Shown in pieces: positions 42,289-52,348 of a stretch of DNA of 64,000 nucleotides. The position numbers were made by a program, and so were the translations under genes. The notes below the pieces were generated by a model. That model was not told the origin of the DNA. It searched no databases and was given only the letters and a program-made list of their open reading frames with translations. The number at the start of each line of letters is the position of its first letter. Within the stretch, counting starts at the first letter, position 1. This stretch comes from an uncultured Alistipes sp. GTDB lineage: Bacteria > Bacteroidota > Bacteroidia > Bacteroidales > Rikenellaceae. The DNA lies in the NCBI RefSeq assembly GCF_910580175.1, contig NZ_CAJTXD010000006.1:131819-195818 (forward strand). Reading direction: 5' to 3'.

Positions 42289-42993
42289 ATGATCCGGCTC
42301 GAACAGATCCACAAAACCTACAACAACGGCTCGCCCCTGCACGTACTCAAGGGCATCGACCTGGAAATCGCCCGCGGCGAACTGGTATCCATCATGGGCG
42401 CCTCGGGATCGGGCAAATCGACGCTCCTCAACATCCTGGGCATCCTCGACAATCACGACAGCGGCAACTATTATCTGGCGGGCCGGCTGATCCGCAATCT
42501 GAACGAGACGCAGGCGGCCCAGGCGCGCAACAACATGATCGGATACATTTTCCAGTCGTTCAACCTTATAAATTATAAGAACGCCGTCGAGAACGTAGCG
42601 CTCCCGCTCTACTACCAAGGCATCTCCCGACGCAAACGCAACGCACTGGCGCTGGAATATCTCGACATGCTGGGACTTCGGGAATGGGCCTCGCACATGC
42701 CCAACGAAATGTCGGGCGGACAAAAACAACGCGTAGCCATCGCCCGGGCGCTCATCAACAAACCGCAGATCATCCTGGCCGACGAACCGACCGGCGCCCT
42801 GGACAGCACCACGTCGCAGGAAGTGATGAACCTGCTGCGGCGCGTGAATCTCGAAATGGGCATGACCATCATCTGCGTGACGCACGAACAGTCGATCGCC
42901 GACCAGACCGACCGCATCGTCCGTCTGCGCGACGGCATCATCGACTCGATTACCCGGACGACGAACCCCACGGACGAAAACACCCGACGATGA
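42289..42993 (+). CDS. MacB/LolD-type ABC transporter ATPase
   Basis: A 234-residue ABC ATPase: Walker A GASGSGKST at 37-45, signature MSGGQKQRVAIARAL, Walker B IILADEPTGALD, and a switch His in CVTHEQ. The THEQ...DRIVRLRDG ending and length match the MacB/LolD/FtsE class that powers mechanotransmission rather than a substrate channel. The stop overlaps the first permease gene (ATGA), so the two are coupled. ATG 42289 fits the family start (MIRLEQIHKTY). Confidence 0.95.
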   Translation: MIRLEQIHKTYNNGSPLHVLKGIDLEIARGELVSIMGASGSGKSTLLNILGILDNHDSGNYYLAGRLIRNLNETQAAQARNNMIGYIFQSFNLINYKNAVENVALPLYYQGISRRKRNALALEYLDMLGLREWASHMPNEMSGGQKQRVAIARALINKPQIILADEPTGALDSTTSQEVMNLLRRVNLEMGMTIICVTHEQSIADQTDRIVRLRDGIIDSITRTTNPTDENTRR

Positions 42994-44243
42994 GAGAACT
43001 CCTGCTCGAAATATGGACTTCGATGCGCCGCAACAAGCTGCGCACGTTCCTCACGGGCTTTTCCGTAGCCTGGGGCATCTTCATGCTGGTCATCCTCCTG
43101 GGTTCGGGCAACGGCCTCAAGAACGGCGTGCTCTCCAACTTCGGCAACTACGCCGTCAACTCCATCAACCTCTACGGCGGCCGCACCTCCAAGGCCTACA
43201 AGGGCTATCAGAAAGGCCGCCGCATCCGCATGCGGAACAGCGACCTCGAAATCCTGCGCCGCGAATTCCCCGAAATCGACCAAGTTGCCGCCAACGCCTG
43301 GTACAATACCCAGACGGTTACCTACAACGGCGAATTTACCAGCGCCTTCCCCTGCGGGTCGCTGCCCAATACGGCCGCAATCGAAGGCATCAAACTCTCA
43401 GCCGGCCGCTTCATCGATGAAATCGACATCGCCCAGCGCCGCAAAACGATGGTCATCGACGAACCGATGCGCCGCGTGCTCTTCAAAGGAGCCGACCCCC
43501 TGGGCAAGCAGATCGAGCTGGGCGGTTCGATGTTCACGGTCATCGGCATCCAGCAAGGCGACGCCCAACGCAACAGCTCCGTGTGCTACATCCCGCTGAC
43601 CACCGGACAACTCGTCTTCAAAGCCAACGACCCCGAGGTCAACAACATCATTATTACCGTGCAAGGCATCAAAACCGACGAGACGATGGCCAACTTCGAA
43701 AAACGGCTGCTCCGGCGGCTCGCGGCCGAACACAGGTTCGCACCCGACGACAAGAGCGCGATCTGGATCGACAACACGATGGAACAATACAAGAACATCA
43801 TGGTAGTCTTCGCGGGCATCAATCTGTTCGTGTGGATCATCGGTCTGGGCACGCTGCTGGCGGGCATCGTAGGCGTAAGCAACATCATGCTGGTAACCAT
43901 TACCGAACGCACCGCCGAATTCGGCATCCGCAAGGCGCTGGGCGCCAAACCGGTGTCGATCATCCGGCTGATCCTCACGGAATCGGTCTGCATTACCGCT
44001 GCGTTCGGATACATGGGACTGGTATCGGGCGTTGCCATAATGGAGATCGTGAACCGCTACCTCGTGACCCCGCAGCAGACCGCCGACGGCACTCTCTCGA
44101 TCTTCCTCGACCCCACGCTCGACCTGGGCGTGGCCGTGAGCGCCACGATCGTGTTGGTGGCCGCCGGACTGATCGCCGGATATGTCCCCGCCCGCCGCGC
44201 GGCACGTCTCAAAACCATCGACGCATTGAGATACAACAAATAA
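42990..44243 (+). CDS. MacB-like ABC permease 1
   Basis: A 417-residue permease: one N-terminal helix (LTGFSVAWGIFMLVILLG), a large periplasmic MacB core domain (about 45-280), then three C-terminal helices with the GLGTLLAGIVGVSNIMLVTI and ERTAEFGIRKALGAKP blocks of FtsX/MacB proteins. It probably pairs with the second permease as a heterodimer driven by the upstream ATPase, exporting a peptide, drug or lipid-like substrate through the TolC protein of the same operon. The substrate cannot be read. Confidence 0.94.
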   Translation: MRELLLEIWTSMRRNKLRTFLTGFSVAWGIFMLVILLGSGNGLKNGVLSNFGNYAVNSINLYGGRTSKAYKGYQKGRRIRMRNSDLEILRREFPEIDQVAANAWYNTQTVTYNGEFTSAFPCGSLPNTAAIEGIKLSAGRFIDEIDIAQRRKTMVIDEPMRRVLFKGADPLGKQIELGGSMFTVIGIQQGDAQRNSSVCYIPLTTGQLVFKANDPEVNNIIITVQGIKTDETMANFEKRLLRRLAAEHRFAPDDKSAIWIDNTMEQYKNIMVVFAGINLFVWIIGLGTLLAGIVGVSNIMLVTITERTAEFGIRKALGAKPVSIIRLILTESVCITAAFGYMGLVSGVAIMEIVNRYLVTPQQTADGTLSIFLDPTLDLGVAVSATIVLVAAGLIAGYVPARRAARLKTIDALRYNK

Positions 44244-44299
44244 GACACGCCGACCGGAGCGAAAAACAAGACGAATCCCTGAACTTCGACTATAAACCG

Positions 44300-45562
44300 A
44301 TGACCCGATTTTTCGACACCGACAGCTGGAACGAAATCTGGCAGACCGTGAGCCGCAACCGCAAGCGAAGCATCATGACGGCACTGGGCGTTTTCTGGGG
44401 CATCTTCATGCTTACCGTGATGCTCGGGGCAGGCATGGGCCTGGGGCGTCTTTTCCGCCAACAATTAGGCGACATGTCGACCAACACCCTCCTGCTCCAG
44501 CCCCAGCAGACCGCCATCCCCTACAAAGGCATGCCCCGCAACCGATGGTGGCGCTTCAACAACGACGACGTGGAGGCCGTGCGCCGGCTTCCAGAAGTGC
44601 TCCACGCCTCGGCCGTCTACTGGGCCGGCGAACAGCATTGCAGCCGCGGCGAACGCAAGGGCGATTACACGCTGATGGGCTACTCGCCCGACTACCAACG
44701 CATCAACCCGCAGAAAATCATCTTCGGACGCTTCATCAACGAGGTCGACATGGCCCGCAAACGCAAGGTCTGCGTCATCGGCACCCAGGTCTGGAAAGAC
44801 CTCTTTCCGGGCGGCGAAGACCCCACGGGCCGCTCCATCCGGATCAACAGCTCCTATTTTACCGTCGCAGGCGTCCTCCGCCGACAAAGCAGCCTCATCT
44901 CGTTCAGCAATCCGGAGCGCACGATCATCATTCCCGTGTCGCTGGCCCAACAACTTTTCGGCCGCGGAGACTACGTACACATGCTGGCGCTGGCCGGCCG
45001 CGACAACATGCCCAGCAAACAAGTCGAGCAAGCCTGCAAAAGAGAACTCTTCGCCCGGCACTTGGTGGCGCCCGACGACGAAAAGGCCGCCTGGGTCATC
45101 GCCGTTTCGGAGATGCTCGACAAGGTGCAGGGACTTTTCCGGGGCATCGCCCTGCTTACCTGGATCGTAGGTCTGGGCACGTTGCTGGCGGGCATCGTAG
45201 GCGTGAGCAACATCATGCTCGTGACCATCAAGGAACGCACCCAGGAGATCGGCATCCGCCGGGCCATCGGAGCACCGCCGGGCGCCATCCTGACGCAGAT
45301 CCTGACCGAAAGTTTCGTCCTCACGTTCATCGCCGGCACGCTGGGGCTGGCTGCGGCCGTAGGCGTGCTCTCGGTCGCCGACTCGATCTATTATCAGGCC
45401 GTCGTCGCCGCACAGCAGGGTGCCGACATCTCGTGGCAAATATCGTTCGGCACCGGTATCGAAGCCTTGGCGATCATCGTTGCGGGGAGCCTGCTGGCAG
45501 GCATCATTCCTGCGTTCCGCGCTCTGAAGATCAAGGCCGTAGATGCCATAAGGGAAGAATAA
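44300..45562 (+). CDS. MacB-like ABC permease 2
   Basis: A 420-residue paralogue of the preceding permease with the same layout: N-terminal helix (ALGVFWGIFMLTVMLGAG), periplasmic core, and three C-terminal helices with the shared block LAGIVGVSNIMLVTIKERTQ. Separate paired permeases, each with four helices, replace the homodimer seen in E. coli MacB. It starts 56 bp after permease 1, and the adaptor gene follows 27 bp later. Confidence 0.94.
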   Translation: MTRFFDTDSWNEIWQTVSRNRKRSIMTALGVFWGIFMLTVMLGAGMGLGRLFRQQLGDMSTNTLLLQPQQTAIPYKGMPRNRWWRFNNDDVEAVRRLPEVLHASAVYWAGEQHCSRGERKGDYTLMGYSPDYQRINPQKIIFGRFINEVDMARKRKVCVIGTQVWKDLFPGGEDPTGRSIRINSSYFTVAGVLRRQSSLISFSNPERTIIIPVSLAQQLFGRGDYVHMLALAGRDNMPSKQVEQACKRELFARHLVAPDDEKAAWVIAVSEMLDKVQGLFRGIALLTWIVGLGTLLAGIVGVSNIMLVTIKERTQEIGIRRAIGAPPGAILTQILTESFVLTFIAGTLGLAAAVGVLSVADSIYYQAVVAAQQGADISWQISFGTGIEALAIIVAGSLLAGIIPAFRALKIKAVDAIREE

Positions 45563-45589
45563 AAACGCAAGAAATAATACCATTCATTT

Positions 45590-46714
45590 ATGAAACGACT
45601 CCTCAAAATCCTGCTCGGCACGTTCTTCGCGGCCCTGCTGCTCGGCACGTTCTGGTTTCTATGGCAGAAGACCCGCCCCGTGAAGACGGTTTATGCCCTC
45701 GTGCAACCCACCCTCGACACACTCCGCCAATATGTCATCGCCACAGGCAAGGTGCAGCCGCGCGACGAAGTGCTCATCAAGCCCCAGATTTCGGGTATCG
45801 TCTCCGAGGTGTACAAGGAAGCCGGGCAGAGCGTGCGCAAGGGCGAAGTCATCGCCACCGTGAAAGTCGTGCCCGAAATGGGGCAGCTGTCGAGCGCCGA
45901 ATCGCGCGTTTCGGTAGCCAGACTCTCCCTGGCCCAGACCCGACGCGAACACGACCGCACCGAAGCGCTCCACGCCAAAGGCGTTCTCTCCGAGGAAGAA
46001 TACGAACAGAGCCGCACGACGCTGGCCAAAAGCGAAGAAGAATTGCAGAATGCCATCGAGAATCTCGAAATCGTAAAAAACGGCATCACGAGCCGATACA
46101 AAGAACTGAGCAACACACAAATACGCTCTACTATCGACGGCATGATCCTCGATGTACCCGTCAAGGTCGGCAACTCGGTAATCCAAGCCAACACTTTCAA
46201 CGACGGCACCACCATCGCCACTGTGGCCGACATGACCAACATGCAGTTCCAGGGGCAGGTCGACGAAACCGACGTAGGCAAGCTCCGCGAAGGAATGCCC
46301 GTGCAGCTTACCATCGGAGCATTGCAGAATGTGGCCCTGACCGCCGAACTCGAATACGTAGCGCCCAAGGCCACCGAAGACAACGGAGTGATCATGTTCG
46401 AAGTCAAGGCCGCAGTACGCATCCCCGACGATGTTTTCGTGCGGGCCGGATACAGCGCCAATGCCAGCGTAGTGATCGAAAGTCGCGAAGGGGTGCTGAC
46501 CATGCCTGAAAGCACCGTCGAATTCGAAGGCGAAAAGGCTTTCGTATACGTACTTGCCGGTTCCGAAGAGGACGAAGACCAGACCTTCGAACGCCGCGAA
46601 GTGGGCATCGGACTCTCCGACGGCATCCGCATCGAAATCCAGAGCGGCATAACCTCGGACGACCGCATCCGCGGCGCCCGGCTGGACACCAAGGAATCAT
46701 CCAAAACCGCATAA
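45590..46714 (+). CDS. Periplasmic adaptor protein, MacA/HlyD family
   Basis: A 374-residue membrane-fusion protein: one N-terminal signal-anchor helix (LLKILLGTFFAALLLGTFWF), barrel-sandwich strands (ATGKVQPRDEVLIKPQISGI), a helical hairpin coiled coil (about 100-165, Glu/Arg/Leu-rich), then lipoyl and beta-barrel domains. It bridges the inner-membrane MacB-like permeases and the TolC-like channel. The gene order ATPase, permease, permease, adaptor, TolC makes a self-contained tripartite exporter. Confidence 0.94.
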   Translation: MKRLLKILLGTFFAALLLGTFWFLWQKTRPVKTVYALVQPTLDTLRQYVIATGKVQPRDEVLIKPQISGIVSEVYKEAGQSVRKGEVIATVKVVPEMGQLSSAESRVSVARLSLAQTRREHDRTEALHAKGVLSEEEYEQSRTTLAKSEEELQNAIENLEIVKNGITSRYKELSNTQIRSTIDGMILDVPVKVGNSVIQANTFNDGTTIATVADMTNMQFQGQVDETDVGKLREGMPVQLTIGALQNVALTAELEYVAPKATEDNGVIMFEVKAAVRIPDDVFVRAGYSANASVVIESREGVLTMPESTVEFEGEKAFVYVLAGSEEDEDQTFERREVGIGLSDGIRIEIQSGITSDDRIRGARLDTKESSKTA

Positions 46715-46717
46715 GCC

Positions 46718-48058
46718 ATGAGACGCATTTTTCTGACGGCAGCATGGTGCGTCGCCACGGCCTCGGCGGCACAGCCGCAGACCCCTGCGGCCGAACCGCC
46801 TCTCTGGACGCTGGACGACTGCATCCGCTATGCCCAGGAGCACAACGTCGAGGTGCACCGGCGTGCGCTGAATGTCGAGCAGCGCGGCGTGGAACTCTCC
46901 ACGGCCCGCTTCAGCCGCCTGCCCGATCTGAACGCCGGCATCGGCTACAACTTCTCGTTCGGCCGCGGCACCTCGGCCGACAACACGCGCAAGACCGAGA
47001 CGCTGCGCACCGGATCGTTCGATGTCTCGGCGTCGATGCCGCTGTTCCAAGGTCTGCGCATCAACCGCCAGATCAAGGGAAGCCAACTCGACCTGGCCGC
47101 AGCCATGGAAGACCTCGAACGGGCACGCGAAGATGTGGCGGTCAACGTGATGACGCGCTACCTGGAAGTGCTCTACAACAAGGAACTGGTCGGAATAGCC
47201 GAGCGCCAGCTGGACTTGAGCGTCCGGCAGACCGCCCGCAGCCGCGAGTTGGCGGCCGCAGGCAGGCAACCCGAATCGGCGGTCTACGAAAGTCTTTCGC
47301 TCGAAGCCAAAGACCGTCTGGCGCTGACCCAGGCCCGCAACGATCTGGCGCTGGCGCTGCTCGAATTGAGCCAGACGCTCGACCGCGAAAGCGCCGCAGG
47401 ATTCGACATTGCGGCACCCGAACTGGACAGCGTGACCCTCGCTTCGCTCCACCGGCTCGGCTCGGTCGAAGCGGTCTACGACCATGCCGCCGCCCACCGG
47501 CCCGGCATCCGCTCGGAGCGGCTGCGGCTGGAAAGCACCGAAAACGACATCCGCATCGCCCGCTCGGCACTCTACCCCTCGCTCTTCGTGCGCGGCGGAT
47601 TCGGCACGGGGATTTACAGCAGTATGGATGCGGACTTCTGGCCCCAGTTCGACAAAAACCGCAACGAATTCGTGGGGCTGTCGCTGAGCGTGCCGATCTT
47701 CAACCGCCGGGCTACACGCAACAACATCCGCACGGCAAAGATCGCGATGCGCAGCCAAGCCCTGACTCTGCGCAACGCAGAACTGACCCTGCGCAAGGAG
47801 ATCGAGCAGGCATGGTACAACGCCGATGCCGCCTATGCCAAATACCGTGCGGCAGGGCAGGCGCTCGCCGCGGCCCGCGTAGCCTTCGGCTACGAACAAA
47901 GCAAGGCCGAAGCGGGCCGTTCGACGCTTTTCGACTTCAACGACGCCAAAACCCGCATGGAGAAAGCCGAAGCGGAGCTGGCCCAAGCCAAATACGAATT
48001 CGTATTCCGTCAAAAAATTCTGGACTTCTATCGGGGCGAGCCGCTGACACTGCAATAA
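46718..48058 (+). CDS. TolC-family outer-membrane channel
   Basis: A 446-residue exported protein (signal peptide MRRIFLTAAWCVATASAAQP) with the two internally repeated helical hairpins of outer-membrane efflux proteins. The first repeat starts LDDCIRYAQEHNVEVHRRAL and the second YDHAAAHRPGIRSERLRLES. It forms the trimeric exit duct. It starts 3 bp after the adaptor gene and is last in the exporter operon. Confidence 0.95.
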   Translation: MRRIFLTAAWCVATASAAQPQTPAAEPPLWTLDDCIRYAQEHNVEVHRRALNVEQRGVELSTARFSRLPDLNAGIGYNFSFGRGTSADNTRKTETLRTGSFDVSASMPLFQGLRINRQIKGSQLDLAAAMEDLERAREDVAVNVMTRYLEVLYNKELVGIAERQLDLSVRQTARSRELAAAGRQPESAVYESLSLEAKDRLALTQARNDLALALLELSQTLDRESAAGFDIAAPELDSVTLASLHRLGSVEAVYDHAAAHRPGIRSERLRLESTENDIRIARSALYPSLFVRGGFGTGIYSSMDADFWPQFDKNRNEFVGLSLSVPIFNRRATRNNIRTAKIAMRSQALTLRNAELTLRKEIEQAWYNADAAYAKYRAAGQALAAARVAFGYEQSKAEAGRSTLFDFNDAKTRMEKAEAELAQAKYEFVFRQKILDFYRGEPLTLQ

Positions 48059-48064
48059 TTTCAT

Positions 48065-48072
48065 TACTTTTG
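48065..48072 (+). promoter_or_regulatory. -7 element of the YidE-type transporter gene
   Basis: TACTTTTG fits TAnnTTTG and lies 20 bp before the ATG at 48093. No TTTG -33 box is evident. Confidence 0.5.
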
Positions 48073-48092
48073 CAGCCGATAAACCGCCCGCA

Positions 48093-49754
48093 ATGGATTG
48101 GATACGCAGCATACTCGTCGAGCACTCGGCCTTGCAGGCCGTGATCGTGATTTCGCTCATCTCGGTCGCAGGCATCGGTCTGGGGCGCATCCGCTTCTTC
48201 GGCATTTCGCTCGGCGCCGCGTTCATCTTTTTCGCCGGCATCCTGGCCGGACACTTCGGACTGACGCTCGACCCCGCGATGCTGGCCTATGCCGAAAGTT
48301 TCGGACTGGTGCTCTTCGTCTACGCCCTGGGACTGCAAGTGGGGCCGGGATTCTTCAGTTCGATCCGCACCGACGGCGTACGGCTGCTCGTGCCCTCGAT
48401 CGCCGTGATCTTGCTCGGCACGGGGGCGGCCGTCGGACTGAGCTATGCGCTCCGCATCCCCATGCCCGAAATGTCGGGCATCCTATGCGGCGCCACGACC
48501 AACACGCCGGCACTCGGTGCGGCGCAGCAGACCCTCCAGCAAGCCGGTCTGCCGACCGGTGCCGCCGCCTTGGGCTGCGCACTGACCTACCCGCTGGGCG
48601 TCGTGGGGGTCATCCTGGCCATCGTTCTGATCCGCCGCTGCTTCGTGCGGCCCGCCGATCTGGCAGGACCCGATGCCGAACACCGCCGCAACGTCTTCAT
48701 CGCCAGCTACCGGCTGACCAACCCTGCGCTTTTCGGCAAGAGCCTGCATGACGTGGCCGCCGAGAGCCAGCGCCATTTCGTCGTCTCGCGCATCTGGCGC
48801 GACGGGCGCGTCTCGATCCCCACTTCGGACAAGACGTTCGAGCAACACGACGTCGTGCTGGTCATTACCACCCCCGAGGAAGCCGACGCCCTGCGGCTGC
48901 TTTTCGGCGAACAGGAAGAAAAAGACTGGAACAGCAAAAACATCGACTGGAACGCCGTCGACAATCAACTCATCTCGCAGCGCATCGTCGTGACGCGCCC
49001 CGAACTAAACGGCAGGAAACTATCGTCGCTCCGCCTGCGCAACGACTACGGCATCAACATCAGCCGCGTCGACCGCTCGGGCGTACAGCTGCTGGCCACG
49101 CCCGACCTGCGCCTGCAACTGGGCGACCGGCTGACGGTGGTCGGCGAAGCGGAAGCGATCCGCGGCGTAGAAAAACGGGTGGGCAACGCCGTAAAGCACC
49201 TCAACGAACCCAACTTGGCAGCCGTATTCATCGGGCTGATCCTCGGTCTGGCGCTCGGCTCCGTGCCGCTGACCGTGCCGGGCATATCGGCACCCGTGAA
49301 GCTGGGATTGGCCGGCGGACCGATCATCGTCGGCATCCTCATCGGCACTTTCGGGCCGCGCCTGCACATGATTACCTATACCACCCAGAGCGCCAACCTC
49401 ATGCTGCGCGCCCTGGGCCTGTCGATGTACCTTGCCTGCCTGGGGCTGGATGCCGGCGCGCACTTCTTCGAAACGGTCATGCGCCCCGAGGGAATGCTAT
49501 GGCTGGGCACGGGCTTCCTGCTCACGTTCGTACCCGTCGTCGTCATGGCCGTCGTCTCGCTGCGTCTGCTGCACCTCGACTTCGGGTCGGTGGCGGGGCT
49601 GCTGTGCGGCAGCATGGCCAACCCGATGGCGCTGGGTTATGCCAACGAGACCATCGAAGGCGACAACCCCTCGGTCTCCTATGCCACGGTCTACCCCATC
49701 TGCATGTTCCTGCGCGTAATCATCATTCAGGTGGTTCTAATGCTGACGCTCTGA
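48093..49754 (+). CDS. YidE/AspT-type putative transporter
   Basis: A 553-residue membrane protein with two blocks of about five helices (1-200 and 370-553) around two TrkA-C (RCK_C) domains. The first TrkA-C covers about 205-270 (NPALFGKSLHDVAAES), the second about 290-370 (LNGRKLSSLRLRNDYGINIS, LQLGDRLTVVGEAEAIR). This is the AspT/YidE family layout, which includes an aspartate:alanine exchanger, but most members have no known substrate. Its 3' end overlaps the convergent mechanosensitive channel gene by 32 bp. Confidence 0.92.
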   Translation: MDWIRSILVEHSALQAVIVISLISVAGIGLGRIRFFGISLGAAFIFFAGILAGHFGLTLDPAMLAYAESFGLVLFVYALGLQVGPGFFSSIRTDGVRLLVPSIAVILLGTGAAVGLSYALRIPMPEMSGILCGATTNTPALGAAQQTLQQAGLPTGAAALGCALTYPLGVVGVILAIVLIRRCFVRPADLAGPDAEHRRNVFIASYRLTNPALFGKSLHDVAAESQRHFVVSRIWRDGRVSIPTSDKTFEQHDVVLVITTPEEADALRLLFGEQEEKDWNSKNIDWNAVDNQLISQRIVVTRPELNGRKLSSLRLRNDYGINISRVDRSGVQLLATPDLRLQLGDRLTVVGEAEAIRGVEKRVGNAVKHLNEPNLAAVFIGLILGLALGSVPLTVPGISAPVKLGLAGGPIIVGILIGTFGPRLHMITYTTQSANLMLRALGLSMYLACLGLDAGAHFFETVMRPEGMLWLGTGFLLTFVPVVVMAVVSLRLLHLDFGSVAGLLCGSMANPMALGYANETIEGDNPSVSYATVYPICMFLRVIIIQVVLMLTL

Positions 49755-51033
49755 CCGCCGGGGCAGCCCGCAGACGTTCTTCGAGCGCCCGAACGTCATC
49801 GCCCGAGGGCGACTGGAAGACCCGCAGCCCGAATTCGGGAAGCGCACACAACATGTGGTCGAGCACCTCGGATATCTCCTGCTCGTAATCGACAAAATAA
49901 ATGAATCTGGTATAGAAGTAGAGCTGCACGGGCAATCCGGAGTCGGTCGGCTCCAAGGGGCGCACGACCAGCTTCATGTCCGAATGGACGGAACTCCGCT
50001 GCTGCAAAAAACGCAGCATGTAGACCCGGAACAAGCCCAGATTGGTCTGTCGGCGGCCGTTGATGGCCGGTTCGTCGTCCCCGATGCCGATCGAAGCATT
50101 GAACGCAGCGTCGTCCTTTTCTATTTTCTCGATATAATCGCCCAACAACCTGATTTTACGCAAACGATCCAACATCTCGGGCGTACAAAACCGGATGCTG
50201 GAGATGTCGACCGGCACCGAAATCAAGATGCGGCGGCCGCCCGAAAGCTGCATGGCATGCCAATTGACGAACGAATCGCTTACCAGCTGGTAAGGCGGCA
50301 GCGTGACGATCGTATTGTCCCAATTGCGTATCTTTACCGTAGTAAGCGACACCTCCTCCACATTGCCGTCGGCACCGAACTTGGGCACCGAAATCCAATC
50401 GCCGACCTTGAGCATATCGTTGGCCGAGAGTTGAATGCCCGACACGAAACCCAGAATGCTGTCGCGGAAGATCAACATCAGGATGGCGGCCGACGCACCC
50501 AGACTGGTAAGCAGGATGGCCGGCGACTTGCCGAGCAGGATCGAGATGACCAGAATCGTACAGATGAGCAGGGCGATGCCCTGAGCCGTCTGCCGCAGTC
50601 CCTTGATAGGCTTGTTCTGCCAGGCCGGACGTGCCGCAACGATGCGGAACGAAGCATAGAGCAAGGCGTTGATGAACCGGAAAACCGAGACGATGATGCA
50701 GATCCGCATGAAACGCATGACGATCGTCCGGACGGACGAATCGGTTTCGAAGACCACGGGCAGCAACACGGCCAACAGCACGGCGCTTACCACGTGGCAC
50801 CCGCATTTCAACACGCGCGTGCTGAAAAGCGTGTCGTCCCACTTGATCCGCGTACGCTCGACCACCTTGCGCACGAGCGGAACCACGGCCCAGGTCAACA
50901 ACAGATCGAACAGCAGCACGGTCACAACGATCAAGCCGAACGCCACCCACATGTCCCTGCCGTCGTGCGCCGTCGACTCGACACCCAGCCAATCGAGCAG
51001 GTCGTCCGTCCATTTTTTCAGATGTCGCTGCAT
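49723..51033 (-). CDS. MscS-family mechanosensitive channel
   Basis: A 436-residue protein of the YbdG/MscM type: five hydrophobic segments, then the MscS pore and beta domains with SLGASAAILMLIFRDSILGFVSG (pore helix), NDMLKVGDWISVP and VKIRNWDNTIVTLPPYQLV. It would act as a low-threshold tension valve in the inner membrane. ATG 51033 is preferred over a TTG at 51090. Its 3' end overlaps the YidE-type gene on the other strand by 32 bp, so each transcript is antisense to the other's end. Confidence 0.93.
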   Translation of the reverse strand: MQRHLKKWTDDLLDWLGVESTAHDGRDMWVAFGLIVVTVLLFDLLLTWAVVPLVRKVVERTRIKWDDTLFSTRVLKCGCHVVSAVLLAVLLPVVFETDSSVRTIVMRFMRICIIVSVFRFINALLYASFRIVAARPAWQNKPIKGLRQTAQGIALLICTILVISILLGKSPAILLTSLGASAAILMLIFRDSILGFVSGIQLSANDMLKVGDWISVPKFGADGNVEEVSLTTVKIRNWDNTIVTLPPYQLVSDSFVNWHAMQLSGGRRILISVPVDISSIRFCTPEMLDRLRKIRLLGDYIEKIEKDDAAFNASIGIGDDEPAINGRRQTNLGLFRVYMLRFLQQRSSVHSDMKLVVRPLEPTDSGLPVQLYFYTRFIYFVDYEQEISEVLDHMLCALPEFGLRVFQSPSGDDVRALEERLRAAPAVRASALEPPE

Positions 51034-51105
51034 GTCCGGCAGCTCCGCAATTACCGCGCCGGGGCCTACGCAGCGAAACGAAAGTTTCAACGAGCGAGAA
51101 CTGCG

Positions 51106-52269
51106 CTACCTGGCATCCGCACGCCGGGCCGAAAACCGGAACACATACCAAGCACATGCGAGGAACCCGCCCAAAGCAAAAGCCACGCCGGGCAAGGCGC
51201 TCCACTCGTAACCCAGCCCCCGGTCGATGGGCAAGCCGCCGCAATAGGCCCCGAGGGCATTGCCGAGGTTGAAAGCCACCTGCACCAAAGCGGCCCCCAA
51301 CATCTCCCCGCCCCGCGAATTTTCGAGAATCAACAACTGCTGGGGCGACGAGACGCAAAAGAGACAACCCGTAGCGAGCACCATAGCTGCGAGAGAAAAC
51401 CACCCGACGCGAGCGCCGAAAAAGATGCCGGCCAAGGCGACCGAAGCGACCAACAACGTAGCCCGCACAACCCGCTCAGGAGTGTAGCGGTCGGAAAGGT
51501 GTCCCCCGGCCAGATTGCCGACGAACATGCCGAATCCGGCCAACATCATGATGAGGGTAAGTTTGTCGGCGGCGAATCCAGAAGTACGGATCATCAACGC
51601 CCCCACATAACTATACCAACAGAAGATCCCGCCGTTGCCCAGCATGACCGAAGCGAGAATCGCCCACGGAGCACCGTGGCGCAGAAACCGGAACTGCCCT
51701 TTCAATCCGCTGTCGGGCAACGGCGGCAAAGCGGGAACCCACCGCCGGATGAGGACGAAAGCGACGATGCCCCACAAGGCGACGATGGCGAAGGCGGCAC
51801 GCCAGGTAATGATGCCGCTGATATAGGTACCCAACGGCACGCCGAAGAGATTGGCGACGGTCATCCCCACGATCATGATGGAGACCGCCCCGGTTCGGTG
51901 GCCCTGGTCGGCCACCTGCTCGGCGACGATGGAGCCGGCCCCGAAGAAAGCGCCGTGGGGCAAGCCCGACACGAAACGCATGGCCAACAACACCCAATAA
52001 CCGGGCGCGGCCGCGGCGCAGAGGTTGCCGATCACGATCAAGGCGGAGAGGAGCAACAAAATCCATTTCAACGGCCGTCGCCGTGCGACGAAGACCATCA
52101 ACGGAGCGCCGATGCAGACACCCAACGCATAGGCAGAAATCAGATGGCCGGCCTGCGGCACGGAGACGCCCAGCGAACGGGCGATGTCGGGAAGGATGCC
52201 CATCATGACGAACTCCGACATGCCCAATGCCAACGTACCGAATGCTAAAGCGATCAAACTTTTCTTCAT
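51106..52269 (-). CDS. MFS exporter, AraJ-like
   Basis: A 387-residue major-facilitator protein with 12 predicted helices. ALGMSEFVMMGILPDIARSL is typical of the DHA1 group of drug/sugar efflux carriers (AraJ/YdhP-like), with RRRPLKW at the helix 2-3 loop and RFVSGLPHGAFFGAGSIVAE in helix 4-5. It probably exports small molecules by proton antiport; the substrate is unknown. It is followed 72 bp later by the mechanosensitive channel gene in the same direction. Confidence 0.93.
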   Translation of the reverse strand: MKKSLIALAFGTLALGMSEFVMMGILPDIARSLGVSVPQAGHLISAYALGVCIGAPLMVFVARRRPLKWILLLLSALIVIGNLCAAAAPGYWVLLAMRFVSGLPHGAFFGAGSIVAEQVADQGHRTGAVSIMIVGMTVANLFGVPLGTYISGIITWRAAFAIVALWGIVAFVLIRRWVPALPPLPDSGLKGQFRFLRHGAPWAILASVMLGNGGIFCWYSYVGALMIRTSGFAADKLTLIMMLAGFGMFVGNLAGGHLSDRYTPERVVRATLLVASVALAGIFFGARVGWFSLAAMVLATGCLFCVSSPQQLLILENSRGGEMLGAALVQVAFNLGNALGAYCGGLPIDRGLGYEWSALPGVAFALGGFLACAWYVFRFSARRADAR

Positions 52270-52348
52270 GACTCCAACGAAAAAAACCGGGCAAAACTAA
52301 CACGAAAAAAGATGAAAAACAAGAACGTTTTCCATCTTTAGCCAGCCT

